58,406 nucleotides of DNA. Source: Pseudomonadota bacterium (lineage in GTDB: Bacteria; Pseudomonadota; Alphaproteobacteria; Rhodobacterales; Rhodobacteraceae). Location of the stretch: contig CAUJIP010000071.1 in assembly GCA_963205235.1 (NCBI GenBank), positions 1-58,406 on the forward strand. The letters run 5' to 3'. Positions 33,287 through 41,688 of this stretch are shown piece after piece. Below the pieces are notes generated by a model that was not told where the DNA came from, ran no database searches, and saw nothing but the letters and a program-made list of their open reading frames with translations. A program made the position numbers and the translations under genes. Each line of letters starts with the position of its first letter. The stretch's first letter is position 1.

Positions 33287-35473
33287 ATGACCCCCATCCC
33301 GCAGATCAAGGACCTCGTGCTGATCGGCGGCGGTCATGCCCATGCGCTGGTGCTGCGGATGTGGGCGATGGACCCGCTGCCGGGGACGCGGGTCACCTTG
33401 ATCACCCCCGATCCTGTCACCCCCTATACCGGCATGCTGCCGGGCCTGATCGCCGGACATTACCGCCGGGACGAGTTGATGATCGACCGTGTCCGCCTTG
33501 CCCGCTGTGCCGGTGCCCGGCTGATTCTGGACCGGGTGACCGGCATCGACCGCGAGGCCCGGCTGATCCGGCTGCAGAACCGCCCGGACCTGCCCTATGA
33601 CCTTGCCGCCATCGACATCGGCATCACCTCGGACCTGCCGCATCTGCCGGGTGCCGCTGACCATGCCGTCGCCGCCAAGCCGCTTGGCGAGTATGCAGAA
33701 AGCTGGGCCGCCTTTCTGGCCCGTGGCCTTGCCTTTCCGCGTGTCGTCATCCTTGGTGCGGGCCTTGCCGGGGTTGAACTTGCACTTGCCTCGGCCCACC
33801 AGCTGAAGGCCACGGGTGCGCGGGTCGCTGTCACCCTGATCGACCAGTCCCCCGATTTCCTGCCCGCGCTGTCCAGCCGGGCCCGCCGCCGCCTTCTGGG
33901 CGAGCTTGCGGGGCAGGGTGTCACCCTCAAGCTTGGCGCGACGGTCGCTGGGGTCGGCGCGGCGAATGTCACGCTGGCCTCGGGTGAGGAGATTGGCAGC
34001 GATTTCACACTGACTGCCACCGGGGCCCGCCCGCATCCCTGGCTTGCAACCACCGGGCTTGCCGACAGCGCGGGGTTCTTGCCCACCGATGCCCAGCTTC
34101 GCACCAAAGACCCGCTGATCTTCGCGACCGGTGACTGCGCGACACTTCAGTCTGACCCCCGCCCCAAGGCCGGGGTTTTCGCCGTTCGCGCAGCACCGAT
34201 CCTGCTGCATAACTTGCGCGCCGCGCTGACAGGTATGGCCCTGCGCAGCTTTCACCCGCAGAAGGACTACCTCAAGCTTGTCTCGCTGGGCCGTACCGCA
34301 GCGATGGCCGAGAAATGGGGTCTTGTCCTGTCTGGCTCCCGGTTCTGGCGGCTGAAGGACCGCATCGACCGCCAGTTCATGGCGAAGTTCGCCACCTATC
34401 CCGCGATGCCCCAAACGCAGCCGCTGACACCGATGACCAACGGCTTGCAAGCCTATCTGGACCAGCGCCCGCTTTGCGGTGGCTGTGGCGCGAAGCTGGG
34501 GCCGGGCGTCCTGTCCGCTGCCCTTGCCACGCTTCCCCCGCCCAACCGCCCCGAGGTCCGCTCTTGCCCCGGCGACGATGCCGCGATTCTGACCACGCCG
34601 TCGGGCGTTCAGGTCCTGACCACCGACCACCTGCGCGCCTTCACCAATGACGCCCGTCTGATGTCGCGCCTTGCGGCACTGCACGCGCTTGGCGATATCT
34701 GGGCCATGGGGGCGGCTCCGCAAGTGGCGCTGGCCCAGATCACCCTGCCGCGGCTTGGGCCCGACCTGCAGGCGCGGATGCTGGCCGAAGTCATGGAGGA
34801 AGCCACCGCCGTCTTCACCAAGGCCGGGGCCGATGTCGTCGGCGGCCATTCGACCGAAGGCGCGGAACTGACCATCGGCTTCACAGTCACGGGCACTGCG
34901 ACCCGCCCCGTGCAGAAGGGCGGCGCGAAAGCCGGCGATGCGCTGATCCTGACAAAACCCATCGGCTCTGGCACAATCCTTGCCGCCGAAATGGCCATGG
35001 CAGAGGTGCCGGGGATGCTGTTGGGCGAGGCTTGGGCGTCCTGCATCACCCTGATGTCCCGTGCGCAAGGCTCAGCCGCCAGCCTGCTTGCGCCCCATGC
35101 CCATGCCATGACCGATGTTACCGGGTTCGGCCTTGCCGGGCACTTGCTTGAGATGCTTGACGCCTCGGCCAACGCCGCCACGATCCAGCTTTCCCAGATT
35201 CCCCTGATGCCCGGTGCGTTGGAGCTTTCCGAGGCTGGCCAAGGGTCCTCGCTTTTGCCCGCGAACGTGGCGGCGACCAGTTGGCGCATGACCGCCCCGC
35301 CAGACCCGCGCGTGGCCCTGCTGAATGACCCGCAAACTGCAGGCGGGCTTTTGGCTGCCGTGCCGGGTGACATGGCCAAGGCCCTGCTGGCCGCGTTGCA
35401 TCTGAAAGGTCATCAGGCCGCTATCATCGGCGAGGTCACCGAAGGTGCGCCGTATCTGACCATCTTGCCGTGA
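33287..35473 (+). CDS. selD: FAD/NAD(P) oxidoreductase-selenide water dikinase fusion
   Basis: This 728-residue two-domain protein begins with residues 1-370, a pyridine nucleotide-disulfide oxidoreductase: LVLIGGGHAHALVLR is the FAD-binding loop, VVILGAGLAGVELALA the NAD(P) site and LIFATGDCAT the second FAD motif. Residues ~385-728 are SelD, with the catalytic LCGGCGAKLGPG (Cys397, Cys400, Lys403), PGDDAAI for metal-ATP binding and GFGLAGHLLEML. SelD makes selenophosphate from selenide and ATP; the fused oxidoreductase may supply reduced selenium or regenerate electrons (inference). The fusion is known in proteobacteria. Convergent mnmH begins 9 bases after the stop. Confidence 0.95.
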   Translation: MTPIPQIKDLVLIGGGHAHALVLRMWAMDPLPGTRVTLITPDPVTPYTGMLPGLIAGHYRRDELMIDRVRLARCAGARLILDRVTGIDREARLIRLQNRPDLPYDLAAIDIGITSDLPHLPGAADHAVAAKPLGEYAESWAAFLARGLAFPRVVILGAGLAGVELALASAHQLKATGARVAVTLIDQSPDFLPALSSRARRRLLGELAGQGVTLKLGATVAGVGAANVTLASGEEIGSDFTLTATGARPHPWLATTGLADSAGFLPTDAQLRTKDPLIFATGDCATLQSDPRPKAGVFAVRAAPILLHNLRAALTGMALRSFHPQKDYLKLVSLGRTAAMAEKWGLVLSGSRFWRLKDRIDRQFMAKFATYPAMPQTQPLTPMTNGLQAYLDQRPLCGGCGAKLGPGVLSAALATLPPPNRPEVRSCPGDDAAILTTPSGVQVLTTDHLRAFTNDARLMSRLAALHALGDIWAMGAAPQVALAQITLPRLGPDLQARMLAEVMEEATAVFTKAGADVVGGHSTEGAELTIGFTVTGTATRPVQKGGAKAGDALILTKPIGSGTILAAEMAMAEVPGMLLGEAWASCITLMSRAQGSAASLLAPHAHAMTDVTGFGLAGHLLEMLDASANAATIQLSQIPLMPGALELSEAGQGSSLLPANVAATSWRMTAPPDPRVALLNDPQTAGGLLAAVPGDMAKALLAALHLKGHQAAIIGEVTEGAPYLTILP

Positions 35474-35482
35474 ACCCGGCGA

Positions 35483-36535
35483 TCAGCCCGCTTGCCGTTT
35501 GACCGCCCTGGCCACCCGTTCGGCAATTCCCGACAGGTCTTCCGGCAAAAGCCGATCCGCAGCAATCTCGGCCATCGGCACCGCCATCCGTTCGCGATGC
35601 TTGCCATAGCGCGGGTCGTAATGCCGTTCCATCAGACCGTCGGCCAAGGCGGCGAATTCGCCTGCCCCCGCCATGGCCTGCCAACCCTCGATCACCTCAC
35701 GCGGATGCAGGGGCTGCAAAAGGCCGACTGTCTGCAACAGCCGCTCGGGGTCGGCGGTCAGATCGGCATAGGCCCGCGCCAGATACTCGGCCCGGGCGGG
35801 GCGCGGAGCCGCAATCGCCACGCGCGGGGCGGCAACCATCGCCTTCCACAGTTCCGAAGGCACGCGGCAGTTCCCGATCTTGGAGCTTTCCGCCTCGACC
35901 ACCACCGGACGGGTCGGATCAAGCCGCGCCAAAGCCATAGCCAAGGCCCCTTCGAAGGCCTTTTGCGACGGCTGCGCGCCGACCGCACCAAACAGCGACC
36001 CGCGATGCCGCGCCAGTCCTTCAAGGTCGATCACCTGCACACCGAACTGCGGCAGCAGGTTCAGGATTTCGGTCTTGGCCGACCCGGTATTGCCGTCCAG
36101 CACCACGACCGGCGCGCGAACTGGCGTGTCATAAACCTCACGCACGACCAGCCCACGCCATGTCTTGTAGCCACCGATCAGCGTTTCAACCCGCCAGCCG
36201 ACCTGACCAAGGATGATCGCAAACGACCCCGATCGCTGCCCGCCCCGCCAGCAATAGACCAGCGGTCGCCAGCCGCCCGCCTTGTCGGCCAATGGTCCCT
36301 GCAGATGGGAAGCGGCATTCTTTGCCACCAAGGCCGCGCCGACTTTTCGCGCGGTAAAGGGCGAGACCTGCTTGTAGATCGTGCCCACCCGAGCGCGCTC
36401 CTCATCATCCAGCACCGGAAGCGAGATCGCACCGGGCAGGTGATCCTCGGCAAACTCTGCCGGGGCGCGCACGTCGATGATGTCATCGAAGCCGTGGTCG
36501 GAAAGCTGGGTCAGTGAGGTCAGGGTGATCGCCAT
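35483..36535 (-). CDS. mnmH: tRNA 2-selenouridine synthase
   Basis: This 350-residue SelU/MnmH replaces sulfur by selenium in 2-thiouridine at the wobble position of tRNAs for Lys, Glu and Gln, using selenophosphate from SelD. An N-terminal rhodanese domain (DVRAPAEFAEDHLPGA) carries the catalytic Cys95 in VYCWRGGQRSGS. The C-terminal P-loop LDGNTGSAKTEIL (147-159) binds the geranyl/nucleotide substrate. The ATG at 36535 follows AAGGGGG. It is convergent with the selD fusion, and the two probably have separate promoters. No selA/selB or selenocysteine tRNA gene is seen in this window. Confidence 0.95.
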   Translation of the reverse strand: MAITLTSLTQLSDHGFDDIIDVRAPAEFAEDHLPGAISLPVLDDEERARVGTIYKQVSPFTARKVGAALVAKNAASHLQGPLADKAGGWRPLVYCWRGGQRSGSFAIILGQVGWRVETLIGGYKTWRGLVVREVYDTPVRAPVVVLDGNTGSAKTEILNLLPQFGVQVIDLEGLARHRGSLFGAVGAQPSQKAFEGALAMALARLDPTRPVVVEAESSKIGNCRVPSELWKAMVAAPRVAIAAPRPARAEYLARAYADLTADPERLLQTVGLLQPLHPREVIEGWQAMAGAGEFAALADGLMERHYDPRYGKHRERMAVPMAEIAADRLLPEDLSGIAERVARAVKRQAG

Positions 36536-36631
36536 GCCCCCTTGTAACGACGGCGGCGGAAAGGTGCCAGTGCGTGGCAAGGGGGTGAAACCACACTCGC
36601 CAGATCGCCTGTCCCGACGCATGATCCGCTG

Positions 36632-37237
36632 ATGATACGGATCACGCTTCTTCTGTCCTTTCTGGCGACCTCGGCTTTCGCCGCTTCTGAACCGTCGCGG
36701 CTGACCATTGCCGCACGCGAACAGGTCGGCGTGACGGTTACCTATGACCCGGCCTATGCCGCGCTGGCGTTTCCCGGCGGCGATGTGCCTCGTGACCGGG
36801 GGGTGTGTACGGACGTGGTGATCCGCGCATTGCGGGATGGCTGGGGGATCGACCTGCAACTGGCGGTGAACCGGGACATGACTGCCGATTTTGCTGCTTA
36901 TCCCACGACCTGGGGCCTGACCGCCCCTGACCGCAACATCGACCATCGCCGTGTCGGCAATCTGGCCACCCTGTTCACCCGGATCGGGGCCGCCTTGCCG
37001 GTGACCGATGAGCCGACACCCTTCCTGCCCGGTGATATCGTCACCTGGACCCTGCCCGGCGGGCCGGCGCATATCGGTCTGATCTCGGACCGCCACGCCG
37101 GGGATGGAACGCCGCTTGTGCTGCACAACATCGGCGGCGGCGCGCAAGAGGAAGACATCCTTTTCGCCTATCCGATGTCCGGGCATTTCCGGCTTTCGGT
37201 TGCCGCCATCGCAGCCCTGCAATCCCTGACGGAATAG
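36632..37237 (+). CDS. Secreted DUF1287 protein (NlpC/P60-like fold)
   Basis: This 201-residue protein has the signal peptide MIRITLLLSFLATSAFAAS. The mature part has PRDRGVCTDVVIRALRDGWG, where the single Cys after DRGV is the likely nucleophile, and PGDIVTWTLPGGPAHIGLIS with the His; both match DUF1287, which resembles papain-like/NlpC amidases. It probably acts on the cell envelope in the periplasm. It is divergent from mnmH across 96 bases. A palindromic terminator of the GGTGGGCAAT family follows at 37274. Confidence 0.88.
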   Translation: MIRITLLLSFLATSAFAASEPSRLTIAAREQVGVTVTYDPAYAALAFPGGDVPRDRGVCTDVVIRALRDGWGIDLQLAVNRDMTADFAAYPTTWGLTAPDRNIDHRRVGNLATLFTRIGAALPVTDEPTPFLPGDIVTWTLPGGPAHIGLISDRHAGDGTPLVLHNIGGGAQEEDILFAYPMSGHFRLSVAAIAALQSLTE

Positions 37238-37273
37238 GGCGGGCCAGCTTTGGCGACCCGAACGGGCAAAGGT

Positions 37274-37296
37274 AGGTGGGCAATATTGCCCACCCT
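37274..37296. terminator. Palindrome GGTGGGCAAT/ATTGCCCACC between convergent genes
   Basis: A perfect 20-base palindrome GGTGGGCAATATTGCCCACC (37275-37294) sits between the DUF1287 gene and the convergent dioxygenase gene. The same arm sequence recurs in the larger hairpin at 54569-54619. It may act as a bidirectional terminator although it lacks a T-run. Confidence 0.6.
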
Positions 37297-37314
37297 ATTC
37301 AGTCGCGGCCGGGA

Positions 37315-38109
37315 TCAGCCCAGTCGATAGCTTGATGCCGTGACGCCGCCGAACAGGCCGGTGTCGTGATAGACCATCGTGGCCTTGTCGCCTTCGGCTG
37401 CGCCAAGGGCTGCGAAGAGGGGGACGAAATGGTCCTCCTGTGCGTGGCAAGTGCGGGCGTGGGGGGCCTTTTCCCAATGGATCAGGCGGTCGGTCCGTTC
37501 CGCTGCGGGTTTGGCCATGGTCTCGGCCAGCCAGGCATCAAACGCCTCGGACGGGACTTTCGCGCCCGGTCCGAAAAGGCGCAGGTTGTGGTAGGACAGG
37601 CCCGATCCGACGATCAGCACGCCTTCGTCGCGCAGCGGGGCCAATGCGCGACCCAAAGCGAAATGCTCCTCGGGGCTATAGCCTTTGCGCAGCGAGACCT
37701 GAAAGATCGGCACCGAAGCATCGGGATACATGACATAGGCCGGAACAAAGCAGCCGTGGTCAAAGCCCTGGTTGGCATCCAGCCGAACCGGCAGGCCAGC
37801 CGCCTTGATCAGATCGGCGGCCTTTTGCGCCAGATCGGGCGCGCCGGGGGCTTTGTACTGGATCTTGAACGTCTCGGGCGGAAAGCCGGAATAGTCATAG
37901 ACCATCGGCGGATTGGCCGAGGACATGACAGCGAAGGCACTGTCCTCCCAATGGCCCGAGATCATCAGGATCGCCTTCGGCCGTTCCGGCAGGTCCTTGA
38001 CCATCTGCACGAAGCTGGCCTCCAGATTGCGGAACATCGCGCGCCAGTCGGCCATCCAGGGCCAAGGGCCGCCACCGTGGCTGATGAAATAGGTCGGCAT
38101 GCGGGTCAT
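37315..38109 (-). CDS. Class III extradiol ring-cleavage dioxygenase (LigB/DODA type)
   Basis: This 264-residue protein has TYFISHGGGPWPWM, with the first metal histidine, ILMISGHWEDSAF with the second, and GFDHGCFVPAYVMYPDA, VGSGLSYHNLR and MVYHDTGLFGG. These match the 4,5-DOPA dioxygenase-like subfamily that uses a single catalytic metal. It cleaves catechol-type rings or related substrates. The ATG at 38109 follows ACGGAGACCGATC; codons at 38136 and 38100 are alternatives. It is divergent from the amino-acid ABC transporter. The physiological substrate is unknown. Confidence 0.88.
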   Translation of the reverse strand: MTRMPTYFISHGGGPWPWMADWRAMFRNLEASFVQMVKDLPERPKAILMISGHWEDSAFAVMSSANPPMVYDYSGFPPETFKIQYKAPGAPDLAQKAADLIKAAGLPVRLDANQGFDHGCFVPAYVMYPDASVPIFQVSLRKGYSPEEHFALGRALAPLRDEGVLIVGSGLSYHNLRLFGPGAKVPSEAFDAWLAETMAKPAAERTDRLIHWEKAPHARTCHAQEDHFVPLFAALGAAEGDKATMVYHDTGLFGGVTASSYRLG

Positions 38110-38283
38110 GATCGGTCTCCGTTTCGGTATGGGCAAAGAATGGGGGCCGTCGCCCCTTGGCGCAATAGATCAAAGCAGACCGGGAATGGTGCAGGAACGC
38201 ACAAAGTGTCACCTGTGCGAGGCCGGGTTGCAAGCCGCCGCCCGCCCCGGCATAGTCTGGCAAAACCAAATGGAGCCTGACCC

Positions 38284-39069
38284 ATGAAACTGACTGCTGC
38301 CGCCCTGACGGGCCTTGCACTGCTTGCCGCCCCTGCCTTTGCGCAGGACCTGCCCGATCTTGCGGGTCGTGAAGTTGTTGTCGTGACCGAAAACGCCTAT
38401 CCGCCGCTGCAGTTCCTTGACAAGGATGGCGCGGCTGTCGGTTGGGAATATGACGCCATGGCGGAAATCGCCAAGCGGCTGAACATCACGGTGAAATACG
38501 AAAACACCTCGTGGGATGCGATGATCCCCGCCGTGTCGGAAGGCCAGTATGACCTTGGCATGACCGGCATCACGATCAAGGATGAACGCAAGGAACAGGT
38601 CGATTTCAGCGAACCGTACATGCGGTCGGAAATGCTGATGATCGTGCGCGGCGACGAGGCGCGGTTCACCGATGCCGCCAGCTTTGCCGCGATCCCGGAA
38701 TTGCTGGTTTCGGCACAGCCCGGAACCTCGCCCTTCTATGCCGCGATCTACAACATCCTGGACGGCAACGAAGAAAACCCCCGCGTGATCAAGTTCGAGA
38801 CCTTCGGGGCCGGGCTTGAGGCGCTGAAGGCCGGCGACGTGGACCTGACCTTGTCGGATTCGACCGCGGCGAACGGCTATGTCGCTGCCTCGAACGGCGG
38901 GCTGAAGATCGTGGGCGAACCGCTGGCTTCGGAAGACTTCGGCTTTATCTTCCCGAAAGGTTCGGACCTTGTTGCCCCGATCAACGCGGCGATTGCCAGC
39001 ATGAAGGCGGATGGCACGATGGACGCGCTGAACCAGAAGTGGTTCGTCGACTACAAGATGGGCGAATGA
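38284..39069 (+). CDS. Amino-acid ABC transporter substrate-binding protein
   Basis: This 261-residue periplasmic protein of the SBP_bac_3 family has the signal peptide [40 protein letters not shown] is the standard lobe-I opening, and [20 protein letters not shown] with the following SEPYM the substrate-binding region. It captures an amino acid or analogue and hands it to the permease 40 bases downstream. A GC-rich hairpin lies in the gap and may keep binding-protein mRNA more abundant. The downstream fused aconitase X suggests the ligand could be a hydroxyproline isomer (inference). Confidence 0.93.
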   Translation: MKLTAAALTGLALLAAPAFAQDLPDLAGREVVVVTENAYPPLQFLDKDGAAVGWEYDAMAEIAKRLNITVKYENTSWDAMIPAVSEGQYDLGMTGITIKDERKEQVDFSEPYMRSEMLMIVRGDEARFTDAASFAAIPELLVSAQPGTSPFYAAIYNILDGNEENPRVIKFETFGAGLEALKAGDVDLTLSDSTAANGYVAASNGGLKIVGEPLASEDFGFIFPKGSDLVAPINAAIASMKADGTMDALNQKWFVDYKMGE

Positions 39070-39078
39070 TCTGACATT

Positions 39079-39102
39079 CCCCGGGGCCTGACGGCCTCGG
39101 GG
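39079..39102 (+). terminator. Intercistronic hairpin between binding protein and permease genes
   Basis: CCCCGGGGCC (39079-39088) pairs with GGCCTCGGGG (39093-39102) with one G-U and a TGAC loop. There is no T-run, so it is more likely an mRNA-stabilising or attenuating hairpin than a full terminator. Confidence 0.55.
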
Positions 39103-39109
39103 GCTGCCC

Positions 39110-39898
39110 ATGGCACCGAATTCCGAACCCGAAAAAGACTTTCCCTGGTGGCTGGTGATCCTTGCGGTCACCGGCCTTTGGCTGTTGTACGAAATCTGGT
39201 CGGATGAGGTATACAAGGCCTCGCTCAAGGCCCTGTCCAAGGGGTTGTGGGTCACGCTGGGGGTCGCGGTGGTGGCCTATCTTGGCGCTTGCCTGATGGG
39301 GCTGGGTCTGGCCGTGATGGGGATGTCGAAGCATCTTATTCTTCGGCAGGCGGCCCGGCTTTACATCGAGGTGATGCGGGGCGTGCCGATCATTGTCCTT
39401 CTGCTGTACGTCGCCTTCGTGCTGGCCCCGGCGGTGGTGTCGGGGGTGAACTGGCTGGCCGGGGACGAGCTGATCCGCACCCGCGACGTGCCGCTTTTGT
39501 GGCGTGCGGTCTTTGCGCTGATGCTGGCCTATTCCGCCTTTCTGGCCGAGATTTTCCGCGCCGGTCTGCAAGCCGTGGACAAGGGCCAGATCGAGGCGGC
39601 AATGGCCCTTGGCCTGAACGGCTGGCAACGGTTCCGTCATGTTCGATTTCCACAGGCTTTCCGGCTGATCCTGCCGCCTTTGGGCAATGATTTTGTTGCC
39701 ATGGTGAAAGATTCCAGCCTTGTCGCCGTGCTTGGCGTGTCCGATGTGGCGCAACTGGCCAAGGTGACGGCGGCGGGGAACTTTCGCTATTTCGAAACCT
39801 ACAACGTCGCCGCCTTCCTGTATCTGTTCATGACAATCAGCCTGTCGCTGATCCTGCGCCGGTTCGAAACCCGGATGCGGGAACGCGGCAAGAATTGA
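39110..39898 (+). CDS. Amino-acid ABC transporter permease (HisM type)
   Basis: This 262-residue inner-membrane permease has about five helices and the EAA loop EAAMALGLNGWQRFRHVRFP, which contacts the ATPase. YIEVMRGVPIIVLLLYVAF is typical of polar amino-acid transporters. A cytoplasmic N-terminal stretch of about 12 residues precedes the first helix. No ATP-binding gene is adjacent, so the ATPase must be encoded elsewhere or shared. It is followed after about 20 bases by the fused aconitase X gene. Confidence 0.92.
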   Translation: MAPNSEPEKDFPWWLVILAVTGLWLLYEIWSDEVYKASLKALSKGLWVTLGVAVVAYLGACLMGLGLAVMGMSKHLILRQAARLYIEVMRGVPIIVLLLYVAFVLAPAVVSGVNWLAGDELIRTRDVPLLWRAVFALMLAYSAFLAEIFRAGLQAVDKGQIEAAMALGLNGWQRFRHVRFPQAFRLILPPLGNDFVAMVKDSSLVAVLGVSDVAQLAKVTAAGNFRYFETYNVAAFLYLFMTISLSLILRRFETRMRERGKN

Positions 39899-39919
39899 AT
39901 GGCGGCAGGGGACAAGACG

Positions 39920-41614
39920 ATGACCAATCGCCCGGACCAGAACCGCCAGATCGTCGCCGGGAACGCCAAGGGCGAGGTTCTGGCCTTTGCTGAAGGGATC
40001 AGCTTTTGGGGTGGGATCGACCCCGATAGCGGACGGATCATCGACATTCACCACCCCAACCATGGTCAGACGGCGGCGGGGAAGATCCTGTTGATGCCGA
40101 CCTCGCGCGGGTCCTGTTCCGGCAGTGGCGTGCTTTTGCAACTGGCGCTGGACGGGAACGCCCCCGCGGCGCTGGTGTTCTGCGAGGGCGAAGAAGTCCT
40201 GACACTTGGCGCGCTGGTCGCGGGCCGTGTCTTTGGGTGCCCGGTGCCGGTGGTGCGGCTGGGACGGGCGGAATATGACGCCTTGGCCTTGGCAGCAGGG
40301 GCGGTTCTGGCGGGTGGGGAAATCCACTTCTCGGGCCAGTCTGTGCCACTGGTTGCGGTTCAGGCACATGACCTTGACCTGACCGACCGCGACCGGGCCA
40401 TTCTGGCGGGGGCTTCGGGCGATGCGGCCCAAGTGGCGATGGAGGTCCTGTCCCTGATGGCGGCGGCGGGTGGGGCCGAGGGCCTGACCGATGTCACGCG
40501 CGGCCATATCGACGGCTGCATCCTGGCCCATTCCGCCAATCTGATCTTTGCCGAAAAGCTGGCCGATCTGGGTGCCAAGGTCGCCGTTCCAACCACGATC
40601 AACGCGATTTCGGTCGACCGGCAGAACTGGCCGTCGCAGGGCGTCGGGGCCGAGTTTGGGCAGCGCGCTTCACGTCTTGCGGATGCCTATGTGCGGATGG
40701 GTGCGAAGCCCACTTTCACCTGCGCGCCATATCTGCTGGAGGATGCACCAACCGAAGGCGAGGTCATCGGCTGGTCGGAATCCAACGCGGTGATCTTTGC
40801 CAATACCGTGCTGGGCGCGCGAACGCCAAAGCATCCGGATTACCTGGACCTCTTCATCGCGATGACCGGGCGGGCCCCGGCCACGGGCGTCTATACCGAT
40901 GAGGGGCGGCAGGCGCGGGTGGAAATCCGGATCGACGCGCCGCAGGGCCTTGATGACCTGTTCTGGCCTTTGCTGGGCTGGTTGGCGGGCCGACATGCGC
41001 CCGACCGGATACCGCTGGTCACGGGACTTTCAGGGATTGCCGCATCGCGCGACGACCTCAAGGCGATGTGCGCGGCCTTCGGCACCACCTCGGGCGCACC
41101 GATGCTGCATGTCGCGGGGCATACGCCCGAAGCGGCGGGCTGCCTTGCCCCCGGTGCGCCGGTGGTGACGCTGGGGCCGGGCGAGTTTCGCGCGGCGTGG
41201 AGGGAGCTCAATCAAGGCGAGACCAAGGTTGACCTCGTCGCCATCGGCAGCCCGCATTCCTCGCTGGAGGAGGTGCGGCGGCTGGTGGACCTGTTCGGCG
41301 AAAGGCGCATCGCGGACGGCGTGCAGATGATCGTCACGCTGGGGCGCGATGTCTTGCGGGCTGCATCCCGCGAAGGGCTGGTCGCGCGGCTGCAGGCGGC
41401 GGGGGTGCGGTTGATCCCGGACCTGTGCTGGTGTTCGGTGACCGAGCCGGTCTTTCCGCCGCAGGCCAAGGGCCTGCTGACCAATTCCGGCAAATATGCG
41501 CATTACGCGCATGGGCTTTCCGGCCGCCATGCGCGGCTGGCCAGCCTTGCAGATTGCATCGCGGCTGCGGTTTCGGGGCAGGCCCCTTCCGAACCGCCCG
41601 ATTGGCTGGGCTGA
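39920..41614 (+). CDS. Fused aconitase X (AcnX) dehydratase
   Basis: This 564-residue fusion of the small swivel subunit and the large catalytic subunit of aconitase X has an N-terminal domain (~1-130) with ILLMPTSRGSCSGSGVLLQL (DUF126) and a remaining part (~150-550) with GLTDVTRGHIDGCILAHSAN, FTCAPYLLED and GWSESNAVIFANTVLGA (DUF521). Characterised bacterial members dehydrate cis-3-hydroxy-L-proline to delta-1-pyrroline-2-carboxylate; archaeal ones act on mevalonate 5-phosphate. The ATG at 39920 is preferred because GCAGGGGACAAGACG precedes it; an ATG at 39899 directly follows the permease stop. Linkage to an amino-acid transporter supports the hydroxyproline role, but this is inference. 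Confidence 0.9.
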   Translation: MTNRPDQNRQIVAGNAKGEVLAFAEGISFWGGIDPDSGRIIDIHHPNHGQTAAGKILLMPTSRGSCSGSGVLLQLALDGNAPAALVFCEGEEVLTLGALVAGRVFGCPVPVVRLGRAEYDALALAAGAVLAGGEIHFSGQSVPLVAVQAHDLDLTDRDRAILAGASGDAAQVAMEVLSLMAAAGGAEGLTDVTRGHIDGCILAHSANLIFAEKLADLGAKVAVPTTINAISVDRQNWPSQGVGAEFGQRASRLADAYVRMGAKPTFTCAPYLLEDAPTEGEVIGWSESNAVIFANTVLGARTPKHPDYLDLFIAMTGRAPATGVYTDEGRQARVEIRIDAPQGLDDLFWPLLGWLAGRHAPDRIPLVTGLSGIAASRDDLKAMCAAFGTTSGAPMLHVAGHTPEAAGCLAPGAPVVTLGPGEFRAAWRELNQGETKVDLVAIGSPHSSLEEVRRLVDLFGERRIADGVQMIVTLGRDVLRAASREGLVARLQAAGVRLIPDLCWCSVTEPVFPPQAKGLLTNSGKYAHYAHGLSGRHARLASLADCIAAAVSGQAPSEPPDWLG

Positions 41615-41630
41615 CGGTGGGGCAGGGGCC

Positions 41631-41673
41631 AAAATCCTTCGCAGGATTTTGAACGAATTTTCGACGAAAATTC
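41631..41673. terminator. Tandem hairpins between convergent AcnX and P450 genes
   Basis: Hairpin 1 is AAAATCCT TCGC AGGATTTT (41631-41650). Hairpin 2 is GAATTTTCG A CGAAAATTC (41655-41673). Both are perfect and A/T-flanked, so they can terminate transcription from either side. A related sequence ATCCTTTGAAGGAT occurs near 20587. Confidence 0.75.
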
Positions 41674-41688
41674 TTCGCTCCCAGCGGA

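Noticed and set aside
34471-34500. Possible selenocysteine in the SelD active site
   Set aside because: The active-site codons are TGC/TGT cysteines; there is no in-frame TGA.
33182-35068. Long minus-strand reading frame across the SelD fusion
   Set aside because: The plus-strand fusion has complete motifs for both domains; the antisense frame has none.
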